Shown: positions 32,226 to 39,690 of the stretch, piece after piece
Layout of the letters: the number at the start of each line of letters is the position of its first letter
Numbering within the stretch: position 1 is the stretch's first letter
NCBI GenBank assembly: GCA_963848045.1
Contig: CAWKCC010000004.1
Coordinates: forward strand, 558,001-622,000
Direction of reading: 5' to 3'
DNA from: CAVUAT01 sp963848045
GTDB taxonomy: Bacteria; Actinomycetota; Thermoleophilia; Solirubrobacterales; 70-9
DNA length: 64,000 nucleotides
The notes under the pieces: model-generated
Told to the model about the DNA's origin: nothing
Databases searched by the model: none
What the model saw: the letters and a program-made list of their open reading frames with translations, nothing else
Translations under genes and position numbers: made by a program

Positions 32226-33083
32226 GTGGGCCTGAACTGGTCAGAGCATTCAGAGGAGATCGCGGCGCCGATCGAGACCTGCTTCGCTGCGATCGTCGAT
32301 TACGAGAGCTTCGCCGGCTGGCAGGACGCGGTGGACGCGACCGAGGTGCTCGACCGCACCGCGGAGGGACTGGGCCACAACGTCAGGCTCTTCGTGGACG
32401 CCAAGGTTCGCAAGATCGACTACGTATTGGCCTACCGCTACGAGCGCCCCATCCTGGTCGAGTGGGACTTCGTGGAGGGCAACGGCATGAACGCGATGGA
32501 CGGCGCCTACAGCTTCGAGCCGCTTGGGCCCGAGCGCACCCGGGCGACCTACAACCTCGGAGCCGACCCCGCGATCCCCGTGCCCGGGATGATCCTGCGG
32601 CGCACCCACAAGCAGCTGGTCAAGCGCTCGGTGGAGGACCTGAAGCGCGAGGCCGAGCGCAGGCACGCCGCGGGCGAGGGCGCCGGGGCCGCGCCCGAGC
32701 CCGAGGGGGCCAAGGCCGAAGACGACCGTGAGGGTGAGCCGGCCCGGGATCAGCCCGAGCCCGAGGGCGCCGCGCGTCCCGAGGCGGCGGGCGCGTGGAA
32801 GCCCATGGCCGAGCGCGAGGCGGCTCGCGACGGCTCAGGTTCGGCGGCCCGCGGGGCCGGCGGTGGCGCCGGCTCGGCGAGCGAAGCACCGGAGGCGTTG
32901 CTCGGGATGGCCGCAGAGGCCGCCGAGGCCGCGGCCAAGGTCGGCCGCGAGGTCACCGAGGGCGCCCTGCGCGCGAGCAAGGAGGCCGCCAAGACGGCGA
33001 TCGAGCTGGGCACGGCCTTCGCCGAGCGCCTGGAGCGCAGGCTCGGCGAGACCGACCGCGACCGGGATAGCGACGAGCTCTAG
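32226..33083 (+). CDS. SRPBCC domain protein with long helical C-terminal tail
   Basis: A 285-residue protein. Residues about 3-145 are an SRPBCC domain (SEHSEEIAAPIETCFAAI, then LAYRYERPILVEWDF). Residues 150-220 are Glu/Pro/Ala-rich and disordered. Residues 225-285 form an Ala/Lys/Glu amphipathic helix (AAEAAAKVGREVTEGALR). The tail resembles phasin or membrane-association helices but no family is certain. GTG 32226 lies five bases after GGGGGGAGG; GTG 32220 is an alternative. Its stop shares CTAG with the convergent rhomboid gene. Confidence 0.75.
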   Translation: MGLNWSEHSEEIAAPIETCFAAIVDYESFAGWQDAVDATEVLDRTAEGLGHNVRLFVDAKVRKIDYVLAYRYERPILVEWDFVEGNGMNAMDGAYSFEPLGPERTRATYNLGADPAIPVPGMILRRTHKQLVKRSVEDLKREAERRHAAGEGAGAAPEPEGAKAEDDREGEPARDQPEPEGAARPEAAGAWKPMAEREAARDGSGSAARGAGGGAGSASEAPEALLGMAAEAAEAAAKVGREVTEGALRASKEAAKTAIELGTAFAERLERRLGETDRDRDSDEL

Positions 33084-33940
33084 ATCTGGCCGCTCGCCGC
33101 CATCAGCGCGCCGGCGACCGAGGCCACGCCGATCAGCACGATGCCGGCGATCTCGATCAGCTTCGTGTGGCGCCCGCCCTCGCGGCGCTCGAAGTAGACG
33201 ATCACCAGGGCGGCGAGAGCGCCGCCGATCAGGCCGCCCAGGTGACCGCCGATCGAGATCCCGGGTATCGAGAAGGTGAAGACGAGGTTGAGCACAACGA
33301 ACAGCCCGATCTGGGAGGCGACCTGGTCGACGCCCCGTTGGCGGGCGACGACGAAAGCCGCCCCCATCAGGCCGAAGATGGCGCCGCTGGCTCCCACGGT
33401 GACCTCGTTGGGGCCCGAGAGCAGTAGCGCGCCGAAGGAGCCGGCGAGCAGCGCCGCGAAGTAGATGGCGACGAAGCGCAGATGGCCGATCGCCGGCTCG
33501 ATCAGCGTCCCGAGGATGTAGAGGGCGAACATGTTCATCAGCAGGTGCAGCGGGCCCGCATGCAGAAAGCCGCTGGTCAGGAGCCGGTAGAACTCGCCGC
33601 CGGAGGAGAGGATGCCGGTGCGCTCGATCCCGCAGACCCCGCCGTCGGCGATTGCGTTGCCACAGAGCCCGCCGTCGACGATCAGGGCGTTGTTGGCGCC
33701 CATCAGCTCGGCGAGCAGCACAACGACGTTGGCCGCGATCAGCACGTAGGTGGCCGTCGGCTGCTCGCCGCCGCCCGTCACCGACGCCGCCGTGCGCACC
33801 CGGGTGCGCTCGCTCGCGCACTCGGGGCAGCGCATGCCGACCGGCGTCGAGGTCATGCACTCGGGGCAGATCGGGCGCCCGCAGTTGGAGCAGGAGACGC
33901 CCGTCTCTCGGTTGGGATGGCGGTAGCAGGTCTCGGCCAC
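33080..33940 (-). CDS. Rhomboid family intramembrane serine protease
   Basis: A 286-residue membrane protease. The N-terminal 40 residues hold a Cys/His zinc module of B-box type (CYRHPNRETGVSCSNCGRPIC...CPEC). Six membrane helices follow, with the catalytic Ser185 in GASGAIFG, His233 in GGHLGGLIGG and the HLLMNMFAL motif of the oxyanion region. GTG 33940 is chosen because a TAGGCT -10 box lies eight bases upstream. Substrates unknown. Confidence 0.9.
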   Translation of the reverse strand: MAETCYRHPNRETGVSCSNCGRPICPECMTSTPVGMRCPECASERTRVRTAASVTGGGEQPTATYVLIAANVVVLLAELMGANNALIVDGGLCGNAIADGGVCGIERTGILSSGGEFYRLLTSGFLHAGPLHLLMNMFALYILGTLIEPAIGHLRFVAIYFAALLAGSFGALLLSGPNEVTVGASGAIFGLMGAAFVVARQRGVDQVASQIGLFVVLNLVFTFSIPGISIGGHLGGLIGGALAALVIVYFERREGGRHTKLIEIAGIVLIGVASVAGALMAASGQI

Positions 33941-33948
33941 GGCCCGGG

Positions 33949-33954
33949 AGCCTA
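33949..33954 (-). promoter_or_regulatory. -10 box of leaderless promoter for the rhomboid gene
   Basis: On the minus strand TAGGCT, eight bases before the GTG at 33940, with no ribosome binding site between. Confidence 0.45.
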
Positions 33955-33977
33955 GCCCCCGCCCCCTGCGCACGGCG

Positions 33978-34313
33978 TCAGTCGATGCGCGAGCGGACCT
34001 GGTCGGCGAGAGCCCCGAAACCGCTTGGGCGCCTGCGCCGTCGCAGCTCGATCAGCACCAGCACACCGCCCGCGAGGCCGCCGGCGGCCGCCGCCGCCGC
34101 TGGTCTGACCCAGTTGCGGGGGTCGCGGAGCGATCGCAGCTCCGATTCTGAGAGCTCGTCGGCCCAGGCTGAGAGCTCGTCGGCGGCCGCCTCGGTGACC
34201 GCCGTCAACGTGTCCTCGACCCGGTTGGGGAGGTTCTCGGGCGGCTCGATCGGCCTCAGGGCGGTTCGCAGAAGGGCCTCGACGTCCGCCGGCGACTCTC
34301 GCCCCTCACTCAT
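33978..34313 (-). CDS. Membrane protein next to ECF sigma factor, possible anti-sigma factor
   Basis: A 111-residue protein: a soluble helical N-terminal half (VEALLRTALRPIEPPENL), then one membrane helix at about 70-88 and a basic tail. No ZAS zinc motif (His-x3-Cys-x2-Cys) is present. Its ATG overlaps the ECF sigma gene by eight bases, the usual place for an anti-sigma factor. The role is inferred from position only. Confidence 0.6.
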   Translation of the reverse strand: MSEGRESPADVEALLRTALRPIEPPENLPNRVEDTLTAVTEAAADELSAWADELSESELRSLRDPRNWVRPAAAAAAGGLAGGVLVLIELRRRRRPSGFGALADQVRSRID

Positions 34314-34860
34314 CGCTCGTCATCTCCTGCTCGAGCTGCTTGATCGCGCGATGGATCAGGACCTTGGTCGCCCCGTCTGAGCGGCCCAGAGCGCGGGCAA
34401 TCTCGCGGTTGTCCATGCCGAGCGCGAAGCGCATGATCAAGGCATCGCGCCGGTCCCCCGGAAGCTGTTCGAGGCTGTCGATCACGCGTTGCAGCTCCGC
34501 GCGGCCCTCGACGATGCGCTCGGTTCCGTGCGGCGTCGCGATCGGCTCGCTGTTGTCGAGGGTCGACTGGGGCCTGCGGGCGCGGTCGCGATGGTAGTTG
34601 GAGGCGAGGTTGTGCGCGATTCGGATGAGCCAGGGCCGCAGCGGCCGCCCCGCTGATTCGCGACGGGCGCGCTCGAAGTGGCGGTAGGCCTGCAGGAAGG
34701 CCTGCTCGGTGAGGTCCTCGGCGTCGTGGTGGTTGCCGACCCGGTAGTACGAGTAGGAGTACACGTCGCGCAGATGGTCGCGATAGAGCTGCTCGAAGGC
34801 GCGGTCGAGCTCCGCCTTCGACTCGCCGGCGACAGCCGAGGTCTGAACACCTTCGGGCAC
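34306..34860 (-). CDS. ECF-type RNA polymerase sigma factor
   Basis: A 184-residue sigma-70 family protein with region 2 (YSYYRVGNHHDAEDLTEQAFLQ) and region 4 (DRRDALIMRFALGMDNREIARALG) but no regions 1 or 3, hence ECF class. It would direct polymerase to a small regulon. The GTG at 34860 follows TAGG at about ten bases. The next gene downstream overlaps by eight bases and may encode its anti-sigma partner. Confidence 0.9.
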   Translation of the reverse strand: MPEGVQTSAVAGESKAELDRAFEQLYRDHLRDVYSYSYYRVGNHHDAEDLTEQAFLQAYRHFERARRESAGRPLRPWLIRIAHNLASNYHRDRARRPQSTLDNSEPIATPHGTERIVEGRAELQRVIDSLEQLPGDRRDALIMRFALGMDNREIARALGRSDGATKVLIHRAIKQLEQEMTSDE

Positions 34861-34879
34861 CGATCAAGCCTACCCTGGC

Positions 34880-36547
34880 TCACGCGACTCGCCTGGCCCT
34901 TTCCGCCCGACGCACGCCAGCCATCCACTCCGCGGGCGAGATCTCCTCGGCGATCAGGCGCGAGAGCCCCTCGAGCCCCGGTGCCTCCACCCCCGACCTG
35001 CGCACGGTCTCGGCGATCATCGGAACCGAGTCGAGGCCCTCCGATGCCTGACCGATCTTGGCCGGGATCTGCGATGCGGGGGTGCCCCTGCCGAGCAGCT
35101 CGCCGGCGCGCCGGTTACGGCTGCCGGGGGCGAGGATCGTGGCCGTCAGGTCGCCGATCCCGGCGAGGCCCGAGAACGTCTCCGAGCGCCCGCCGCGCAG
35201 CTCAGCGTAGTCGAGGCACTCGCGCCAGACCTCGGCGGTGGCGATTCCGGCCGCGTTCATGCCGTGCGGCTCGGCCGCGGCGGCGGCGACGGCCGCGGCG
35301 TTCTTGGCCACTCCGGCCATCTCGACGCCCGTGACGTCGGTGGTGCGCTCGCAGAACAGGCCCGCCTCGTCGAAGACCTCGCCGAGCTGGCTGCGAAGAT
35401 CGAGATCGGCGCTGCCCAATACCAATGCCGCGGTCCCCGACACCGCCTCTCTGGCATGCGCTGGGCCGCCCAGGCAGGCGATCGCGCGAGCGCGCACGCG
35501 CTCGCCCACGTACTCCGAGGGCAGCGCGCCCATCGGCGCCACGAGGCCCTTGCTCAGCATCAGCAGCGCGGTGCGCTCGCCGACGCGGTCGCCGATCGAG
35601 CCGACCGCTGCGGGGACAGCCTTCGATGGGACGCCGAGGCAGACCAGGTCCATGCCGGCGAGCTCGATTTCGGCGGCTCGTTTGACCATGACGCCCTCCG
35701 GCAGGCGAACGCCGGAAAGATAGTGCTCGTTGGTGCCGCTGGCGGCGATCTCGTCGGCCTGCTCGGAGGTGCGGCAGCCCAGCTGCACCTCGAGCCCCCC
35801 GCGGGCGAGCAGCACGGCGACGGCGGTGCCCCAGCTGCCGGCGCCGATCACGGCGGCCTTTCGCAGCGGCGGCAGGCCACCCAGCCACTCCCATTGCAGC
35901 TCGATCACGGGCCAGATGCGCGCGCCGACCGAGTTGGCGAGCGCCGGGGAGGGGTCTTCCGTCCGTGGGAAGGTGAGCGCGCGCCCGGCCCGCACCTTCA
36001 CCTTCTTCGGCCGGATTCGCCAGCCCCTTCGCACCTGCTCGGTGCCCTGCACGGCGATCGGCAGGACGGCGGCGCCACTCTCCAGCGCCAGGCGGCCGAA
36101 GCCGCGCTTGGGCCGGCCCAGCGAGCCGGTTCGGATCCGGGTGCCCTCGGGGAAGATGCAGATCGCACCGCCGCGGTCGAGCACCGCCCGCGACGTCTCC
36201 AGGACCTCCTCGTCGGACTGCCCGCGCCGAACCGGGTAGGCGCCGAGCCGGTTGAGGATCCAGCCCTGCCAGGCAGGCTCGAACAGCTCGACCTTGGCGA
36301 CGTAATGGAGGGGGCGGTTCCAGGGCAGCATCGCTCCGATCACGAATGGATCCAGGAAGCTGCGATGGTTGGCGACGACTATCAGCGGGCCGCGGACGCG
36401 GGCATGGGCGCGCCCGATCCGCCCTAGCCGGAAGTAGAGCAGGAAGAAAGGCTGAAGGAAGAGGCGGACGAGTAGGTAGGCGGGCCGGTTGACCCCGTGC
36501 TCGCGGGTGAAGCGGTGATAGCTGAGCAGTCGCTCCTCGGGGGTCAT
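34880..36547 (-). CDS. PlsC-type acyltransferase fused to NAD(P)H glycerol-3-phosphate dehydrogenase
   Basis: A single 555-residue open frame with two full enzymes. Residues about 20-215 are an acyl-glycerophosphate acyltransferase with NHRSFLD (His61, Asp66), the glycerol-phosphate motif FPEGTR (134-137) and a hydrophobic N-terminal segment. Residues about 229-550 are GpsA-like: GAGSWGTA (235-240), SKG Lys333, GVAKN Lys415 and the GGRSETFSGLAGIGDLT...SRN substrate region. The fusion makes glycerol-3-phosphate and could pass it to acylation at the membrane. There is no internal stop, and a stretch of about 14 residues joins the domains. Confidence 0.9.
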   Translation of the reverse strand: MTPEERLLSYHRFTREHGVNRPAYLLVRLFLQPFFLLYFRLGRIGRAHARVRGPLIVVANHRSFLDPFVIGAMLPWNRPLHYVAKVELFEPAWQGWILNRLGAYPVRRGQSDEEVLETSRAVLDRGGAICIFPEGTRIRTGSLGRPKRGFGRLALESGAAVLPIAVQGTEQVRRGWRIRPKKVKVRAGRALTFPRTEDPSPALANSVGARIWPVIELQWEWLGGLPPLRKAAVIGAGSWGTAVAVLLARGGLEVQLGCRTSEQADEIAASGTNEHYLSGVRLPEGVMVKRAAEIELAGMDLVCLGVPSKAVPAAVGSIGDRVGERTALLMLSKGLVAPMGALPSEYVGERVRARAIACLGGPAHAREAVSGTAALVLGSADLDLRSQLGEVFDEAGLFCERTTDVTGVEMAGVAKNAAAVAAAAAEPHGMNAAGIATAEVWRECLDYAELRGGRSETFSGLAGIGDLTATILAPGSRNRRAGELLGRGTPASQIPAKIGQASEGLDSVPMIAETVRRSGVEAPGLEGLSRLIAEEISPAEWMAGVRRAERARRVA

Positions 36548-36596
36548 GTGCGCAGGGGAGCCAACACGCTCCGGCCCGCGCAGTTACATGCGCTCC

Positions 36597-37601
36597 CTAC
36601 CAGGCCGCATCCAGCAGGCGCGCCAGATCCTCGCGGCTGACCTCGCCGGGAGTCATGTGGACGAGCTCGGGCCGCGCCATCGCGGCGTCGAGCGCGGGCT
36701 CGATGCAGGCGCGCTCGGCTCCCAGCTCGCCCAGGCGCTGCCTCCCCCCGGCGAGCTCATCGATGCGCTCGCGGATCCGCTCCGGCGCGCAGCCGAGCGC
36801 CTCGGCGAGCGCCTCGAGCTGCTCGGGCGCCCGACGGCGCATCTCGTCCATGACCACTGGAAGCACCGCGGCGTTTGTCTGCGCGTGCGGGGTGCCGCAG
36901 ACGCGCACCACCGTCTGGCTGATCACGTGGTGGAGCGCGAGCCCGGCGAGGTCGAGCGCCTCGGCGGAGTGCAGCGAGCCGAGCGCCAGCTCGGAGCGGT
37001 CGCGGAGCTGCGGGGCGGCATCGAGGGACGTCGCGATCAGCCTCGCGCCGCGCAGCGCCAGCTCCCGCGAACGCTCTCCGGCGAGCGGGGTGGAAAGCGA
37101 GTCGGCCCCGTGCGCCAGCGCGTTGATCGCAGAGGCGCGCAGCTCCGCCTCGGGCAGGCTGGTCATGGCGCCGGGGTCGGCCAGCACCAGCGCGGGCCGC
37201 ACGCCGCTGATGCCCTCGTGACCCGCGGGGAGGCGATGGATCGCCGTGATCTCGGCGCCCGAGAGCGTGGTCGGCAGCGCCGCCACCTCCCCACCCCTGA
37301 CCGCGGCGATCGCCTTGGCCGAATCGATCACCCGCCCGCCCCCGAGCGCGACCAGACGCTCGGCGCCGACCTCGTCGAGGATCGCGGCGGCCGCGTCCGG
37401 CACCTGGCCCGGCGGGACGAGGTGGGTGCGGCCGGCCACCTCGCCCAACCCGGGCGCACCCGCCAGCGCCCGCTCGGTGGTGAGCAGCTCGAAGTCGGTC
37501 CAGCCCTCCTCGGCGAGAACCTGGGGCGCAGCCGCGAGCAACCCCTCGCGCACGACGACGGTCCGTCCCGCTTCCGTATCGTGCCAGCGCTCTTCGGCCA
37601 A
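36597..37601 (-). CDS. Iron-containing alcohol dehydrogenase family (maleylacetate reductase-like)
   Basis: A protein of about 334 residues. The NAD-binding GGGRVIDSAKA, PTTLSGAEIT, metal-site AHGAD, LALHHV and PHAQTNA segments match the maleylacetate reductase-like branch of Fe-ADHs. No aromatic-degradation genes are nearby, so the substrate is open. The start is difficult: the frame runs into tRNA-Thr, and the first usable codon after the tRNA is TTG 37601, one base from its 3' end; GTG 37553 would remove the first strand. Confidence 0.75.
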   Translation of the reverse strand: MAEERWHDTEAGRTVVVREGLLAAAPQVLAEEGWTDFELLTTERALAGAPGLGEVAGRTHLVPPGQVPDAAAAILDEVGAERLVALGGGRVIDSAKAIAAVRGGEVAALPTTLSGAEITAIHRLPAGHEGISGVRPALVLADPGAMTSLPEAELRASAINALAHGADSLSTPLAGERSRELALRGARLIATSLDAAPQLRDRSELALGSLHSAEALDLAGLALHHVISQTVVRVCGTPHAQTNAAVLPVVMDEMRRRAPEQLEALAEALGCAPERIRERIDELAGGRQRLGELGAERACIEPALDAAMARPELVHMTPGEVSREDLARLLDAAW

Positions 37602-37602
37602 G

Positions 37603-37675
37603 AGCCCGAGGCGGGACTCGAACCCGCACAACCCGACTTACAAGGTCGGTGCTCTACCAATTGAGCTACCCGGGC
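37603..37675 (-). tRNA. tRNA-Thr (anticodon UGU)
   Basis: A 73-base cloverleaf on the minus strand. Acceptor GCCCGGG pairs with CTCGGGC (one G-U), the D arm is GCTCAATTGGTAGAGC, the anticodon stem CCGAC/GTCGG closes the loop CTTGTAA with anticodon TGT, and the T arm is GCGGG-TTCGAGT-CCCGC. The discriminator is U and CCA is not encoded. A TAAGCT box (37684-37689) eight bases before the 5' end may be its -10. Confidence 0.96.
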
Positions 37676-37727
37676 GCGAGGACAGCTTAGGCCGGGGACA
37701 CCATGGCGGGTGGCCGCGATGCCCGAC

Positions 37728-37733
37728 TAGAAT
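37728..37733 (+). promoter_or_regulatory. -10 box of leaderless promoter
   Basis: TAGAAT, close to consensus, seven bases before the ATG at 37741. This placement sets the start and argues against the much longer open frame to 37246. Confidence 0.5.
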
Positions 37734-37740
37734 CCACCTC

Positions 37741-38055
37741 ATGGCTCGATTCGCTGGTTCTGAGAACTCGCTCAGCAGCTCGGCGGCCCGCGGGCGATGG
37801 CTGGCGCGGGGCGCTGTGATCCTCGCCGTCGCCGAGGGGTTGATGGCGGTTCACAACCACCTCAACGCCCGTCTCAGCGAACGCGACCGCAAGCGCATGG
37901 TCGAGATCGTCCGCAGCTCGAGGGGGCGGCCCTCGAACCTCAGCGACCGTGAGCGCCGCGAGCTTCAGGACCTGTTCGCGAAAGTCGAGCCGCGAGTGCT
38001 CGCCAGGACCGTGGCCGGCTCCGCCGTCAACGCTCGCAACCGCGCCCGGCGCTAG
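37741..38055 (+). CDS. Small basic protein with one hydrophobic segment, function unknown
   Basis: A 104-residue protein with a hydrophobic stretch at about 25-38 (GAVILAVAEGLMAV), then a charged helical part (ERDRKRMVEIVRSSRGRPSNLSDRERRELQDL) and a basic end. No family recognised. Its stop shares CTAG with the convergent sigma-factor gene. Confidence 0.65.
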   Translation: MARFAGSENSLSSSAARGRWLARGAVILAVAEGLMAVHNHLNARLSERDRKRMVEIVRSSRGRPSNLSDRERRELQDLFAKVEPRVLARTVAGSAVNARNRARR

Positions 38056-38756
38056 ATCTTCACCGCCCTCGAGTCGAGGTGGATGCCCACCTTGCGCTTG
38101 ACGCGCTGTAGGGCGTTGTCGACCGTCTTCGTGTCGCAATCGAGGCGCTCACCGATCACCTCGTAGGAGTGCCCGTCGAGGTAGAAGGCCAGCACCTGGC
38201 TCTCCAGCTCGGAGAGCACGCTGGTCAGGCACGAGACGAGGCTTTCCAGCTCCTCGCCGGCGATCACCTGGTTGGCGGGATCCCGAACGTCGGGTCCCGG
38301 CAACACCTCCTCCAGCGTGGTCTCGGAGTCGGATCCCGCCGCGCGCGGCGTCTGGCTGAACGAGACGTACTGGTTCAACGGCGTGTGCTTGTTGCGGGTC
38401 GCCGTCTTCACCGCCGTGATGATCTGGCGGGTGATGCAGAGCTCCGCGAAACCGCGGAAGCTCGCCTCGCGCTCGGGCCGATAGTCACGGATCGCCTTGA
38501 ACAGGCCGAGCAGGCCCTCCTGCATGAGGTCGTCGGCGTCGCCGCCGAGCAGGAAGTAGGACGAGGACTTGACGCGCACGAAGCGCCGGTAGCGGCGCAC
38601 CAGCTGATCGTAGGCGTCGGTTCGACCGTCCTTGGCAAGGGCCACCAGGAACTCGTCGTCGGGGCCCTGCCCGGTCGCGTGGTGCCTTGCACCGTCCGGG
38701 ATCGCCCGGGCGGGAACTGCAGCGTGCTCACTCGTGCTTGGGGTCGGTATGGCCAC
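38052..38756 (-). CDS. sigH: SigH-like (Spo0H family) RNA polymerase sigma factor
   Basis: A 234-residue sigma factor. Region 2 (RRYRRFVRVKSSSYFLLGG, DADDLMQEGLLGLFKAIRDY), the SFRGFAELCITRQIITAVKT helix, NKHTPLNQYVSF and the C-terminal LYLDGxSY-type region 4 (FYLDGHSYEVIGERL...DNALQRVKRK) match Bacillus SigH closely along the length. In Bacillus SigH controls entry to sporulation and competence; here no sporulation gene is visible. It lies directly downstream of cysS-rlmB, as in Bacillus. GTG 38756 follows AAGGAGAGG. Confidence 0.85.
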   Translation of the reverse strand: MAIPTPSTSEHAAVPARAIPDGARHHATGQGPDDEFLVALAKDGRTDAYDQLVRRYRRFVRVKSSSYFLLGGDADDLMQEGLLGLFKAIRDYRPEREASFRGFAELCITRQIITAVKTATRNKHTPLNQYVSFSQTPRAAGSDSETTLEEVLPGPDVRDPANQVIAGEELESLVSCLTSVLSELESQVLAFYLDGHSYEVIGERLDCDTKTVDNALQRVKRKVGIHLDSRAVKI

Positions 38757-38885
38757 AGCAGCCTCTCCTTGGTCGGAATGGTCTTCTGTGGCGCCTCGCT
38801 CCTCCCCAGGGGGGCGCCCCTCCCATGAGGATGTTGTCCCTCGCCTCGCCGGTCAGGCTCAGCCTCAGGTCCACCCTCGCCGCGG

Positions 38886-38914
38886 ACCCTAGGGGCAGCG
38901 GAGGCCGATGTCAA
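38886..38914 (-). promoter_or_regulatory. Promoter for the sigH-like gene
   Basis: On the minus strand a perfect TTGACA (38909-38914), a 17-base spacer and TAGGGT (38886-38891). The leader of about 120 bases includes a GC-rich near-palindrome (AGGGGGGCGCCCCT at about 38812-38825), so translation or termination control is possible. Confidence 0.65.
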
Positions 38915-38997
38915 TCAAGGTTCGGAGCCGATGCAATTCGTCTTGCAGAATCCCTGCCCGGGCCACCCGGAAATGGCCCTTCCATCCGCGGCGGCTG

Positions 38998-39690
38998 TTA
39001 GCCGTGCCGCTGGCGCGCGGCCTCGAACAGGATCGCCGCTGCCGCGGCCGAGGCGTTGAGGGAGCCGATCCGCCCCCGCATCCGGATCGAGACCAGCTGG
39101 TCGCAGCTCGACGCCACGCGCGGCCGCAGGCCCTCCCCCTCGGAGCCCATCACCAGCACGGAGCGGCCGGCCCAGTCCAGCTCGGTGTACGAGCGCCCCG
39201 CCTCGGCTGCGGCGCCGTAGATCCAGGCGCCCTGCGCCTTCGCGGCCGCGAGCCAGTCAGCGAGGTTGCGCACCCGCGCCACGGGAAGGTGCTCGACCGC
39301 GCCCGCTGAGGCCTTGCAGACAGCTGCGGTGACAGCAGCGGCCCGCCGCTCGGGGATCACCACGCCCGCCGCGCCCGCGGCCTCCGCGCTGCGGCAGATC
39401 GCGCCGAGGTTCTGCGGGTCCTGGACCTGGTCGAGTGCGACCACCAGCTCGTCGCCGTCGCGCAGCAGCGTCGTCGGGTCCGCGTAGGGATAGGGGTCCA
39501 CTTCGGCGACGATCCCTTGGTGGTCGGGCGATCCGCACAATCGCTCCAGCTCCTGGGCCGAGGTCTCGGGAGCCCGCCAGACGCGGTGCACGGCGCGCCG
39601 CCCCCGCTCGGCCTCGGCCACGGGCCTGCGGCCGTAGATCAGCTCGTCAGCGCCCTCCACCCCGCCCCTGCGACCGCCTCGGCGAGCCAC
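38998..39690 (-). CDS. rlmB: 23S rRNA (guanosine-2'-O-)-methyltransferase RlmB
   Basis: A 230-residue SPOUT enzyme that methylates the ribose of G2251 in 23S rRNA. It has an N-terminal substrate-binding domain (ELIYGRRPVAEAE), then the three SpoU motifs: DQVQDPQNLGAICRSAE, VLVMGSEGEGLR and IRMRGRIGSLNAS. The usual Pro-Met before the last motif reads Arg-Met, a small variation. GTG 39690 directly follows the cysS stop. Confidence 0.93.
   Translation of the reverse strand: MARRGGRRGGVEGADELIYGRRPVAEAERGRRAVHRVWRAPETSAQELERLCGSPDHQGIVAEVDPYPYADPTTLLRDGDELVVALDQVQDPQNLGAICRSAEAAGAAGVVIPERRAAAVTAAVCKASAGAVEHLPVARVRNLADWLAAAKAQGAWIYGAAAEAGRSYTELDWAGRSVLVMGSEGEGLRPRVASSCDQLVSIRMRGRIGSLNASAAAAAILFEAARQRHG

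Noticed and set aside
37246..37740. Open frame upstream of the small gene at 37741
   Set aside because: It crosses the tRNA and is antisense to the Fe-ADH-type gene; a -10 box seven bases before ATG 37741 sets the start.
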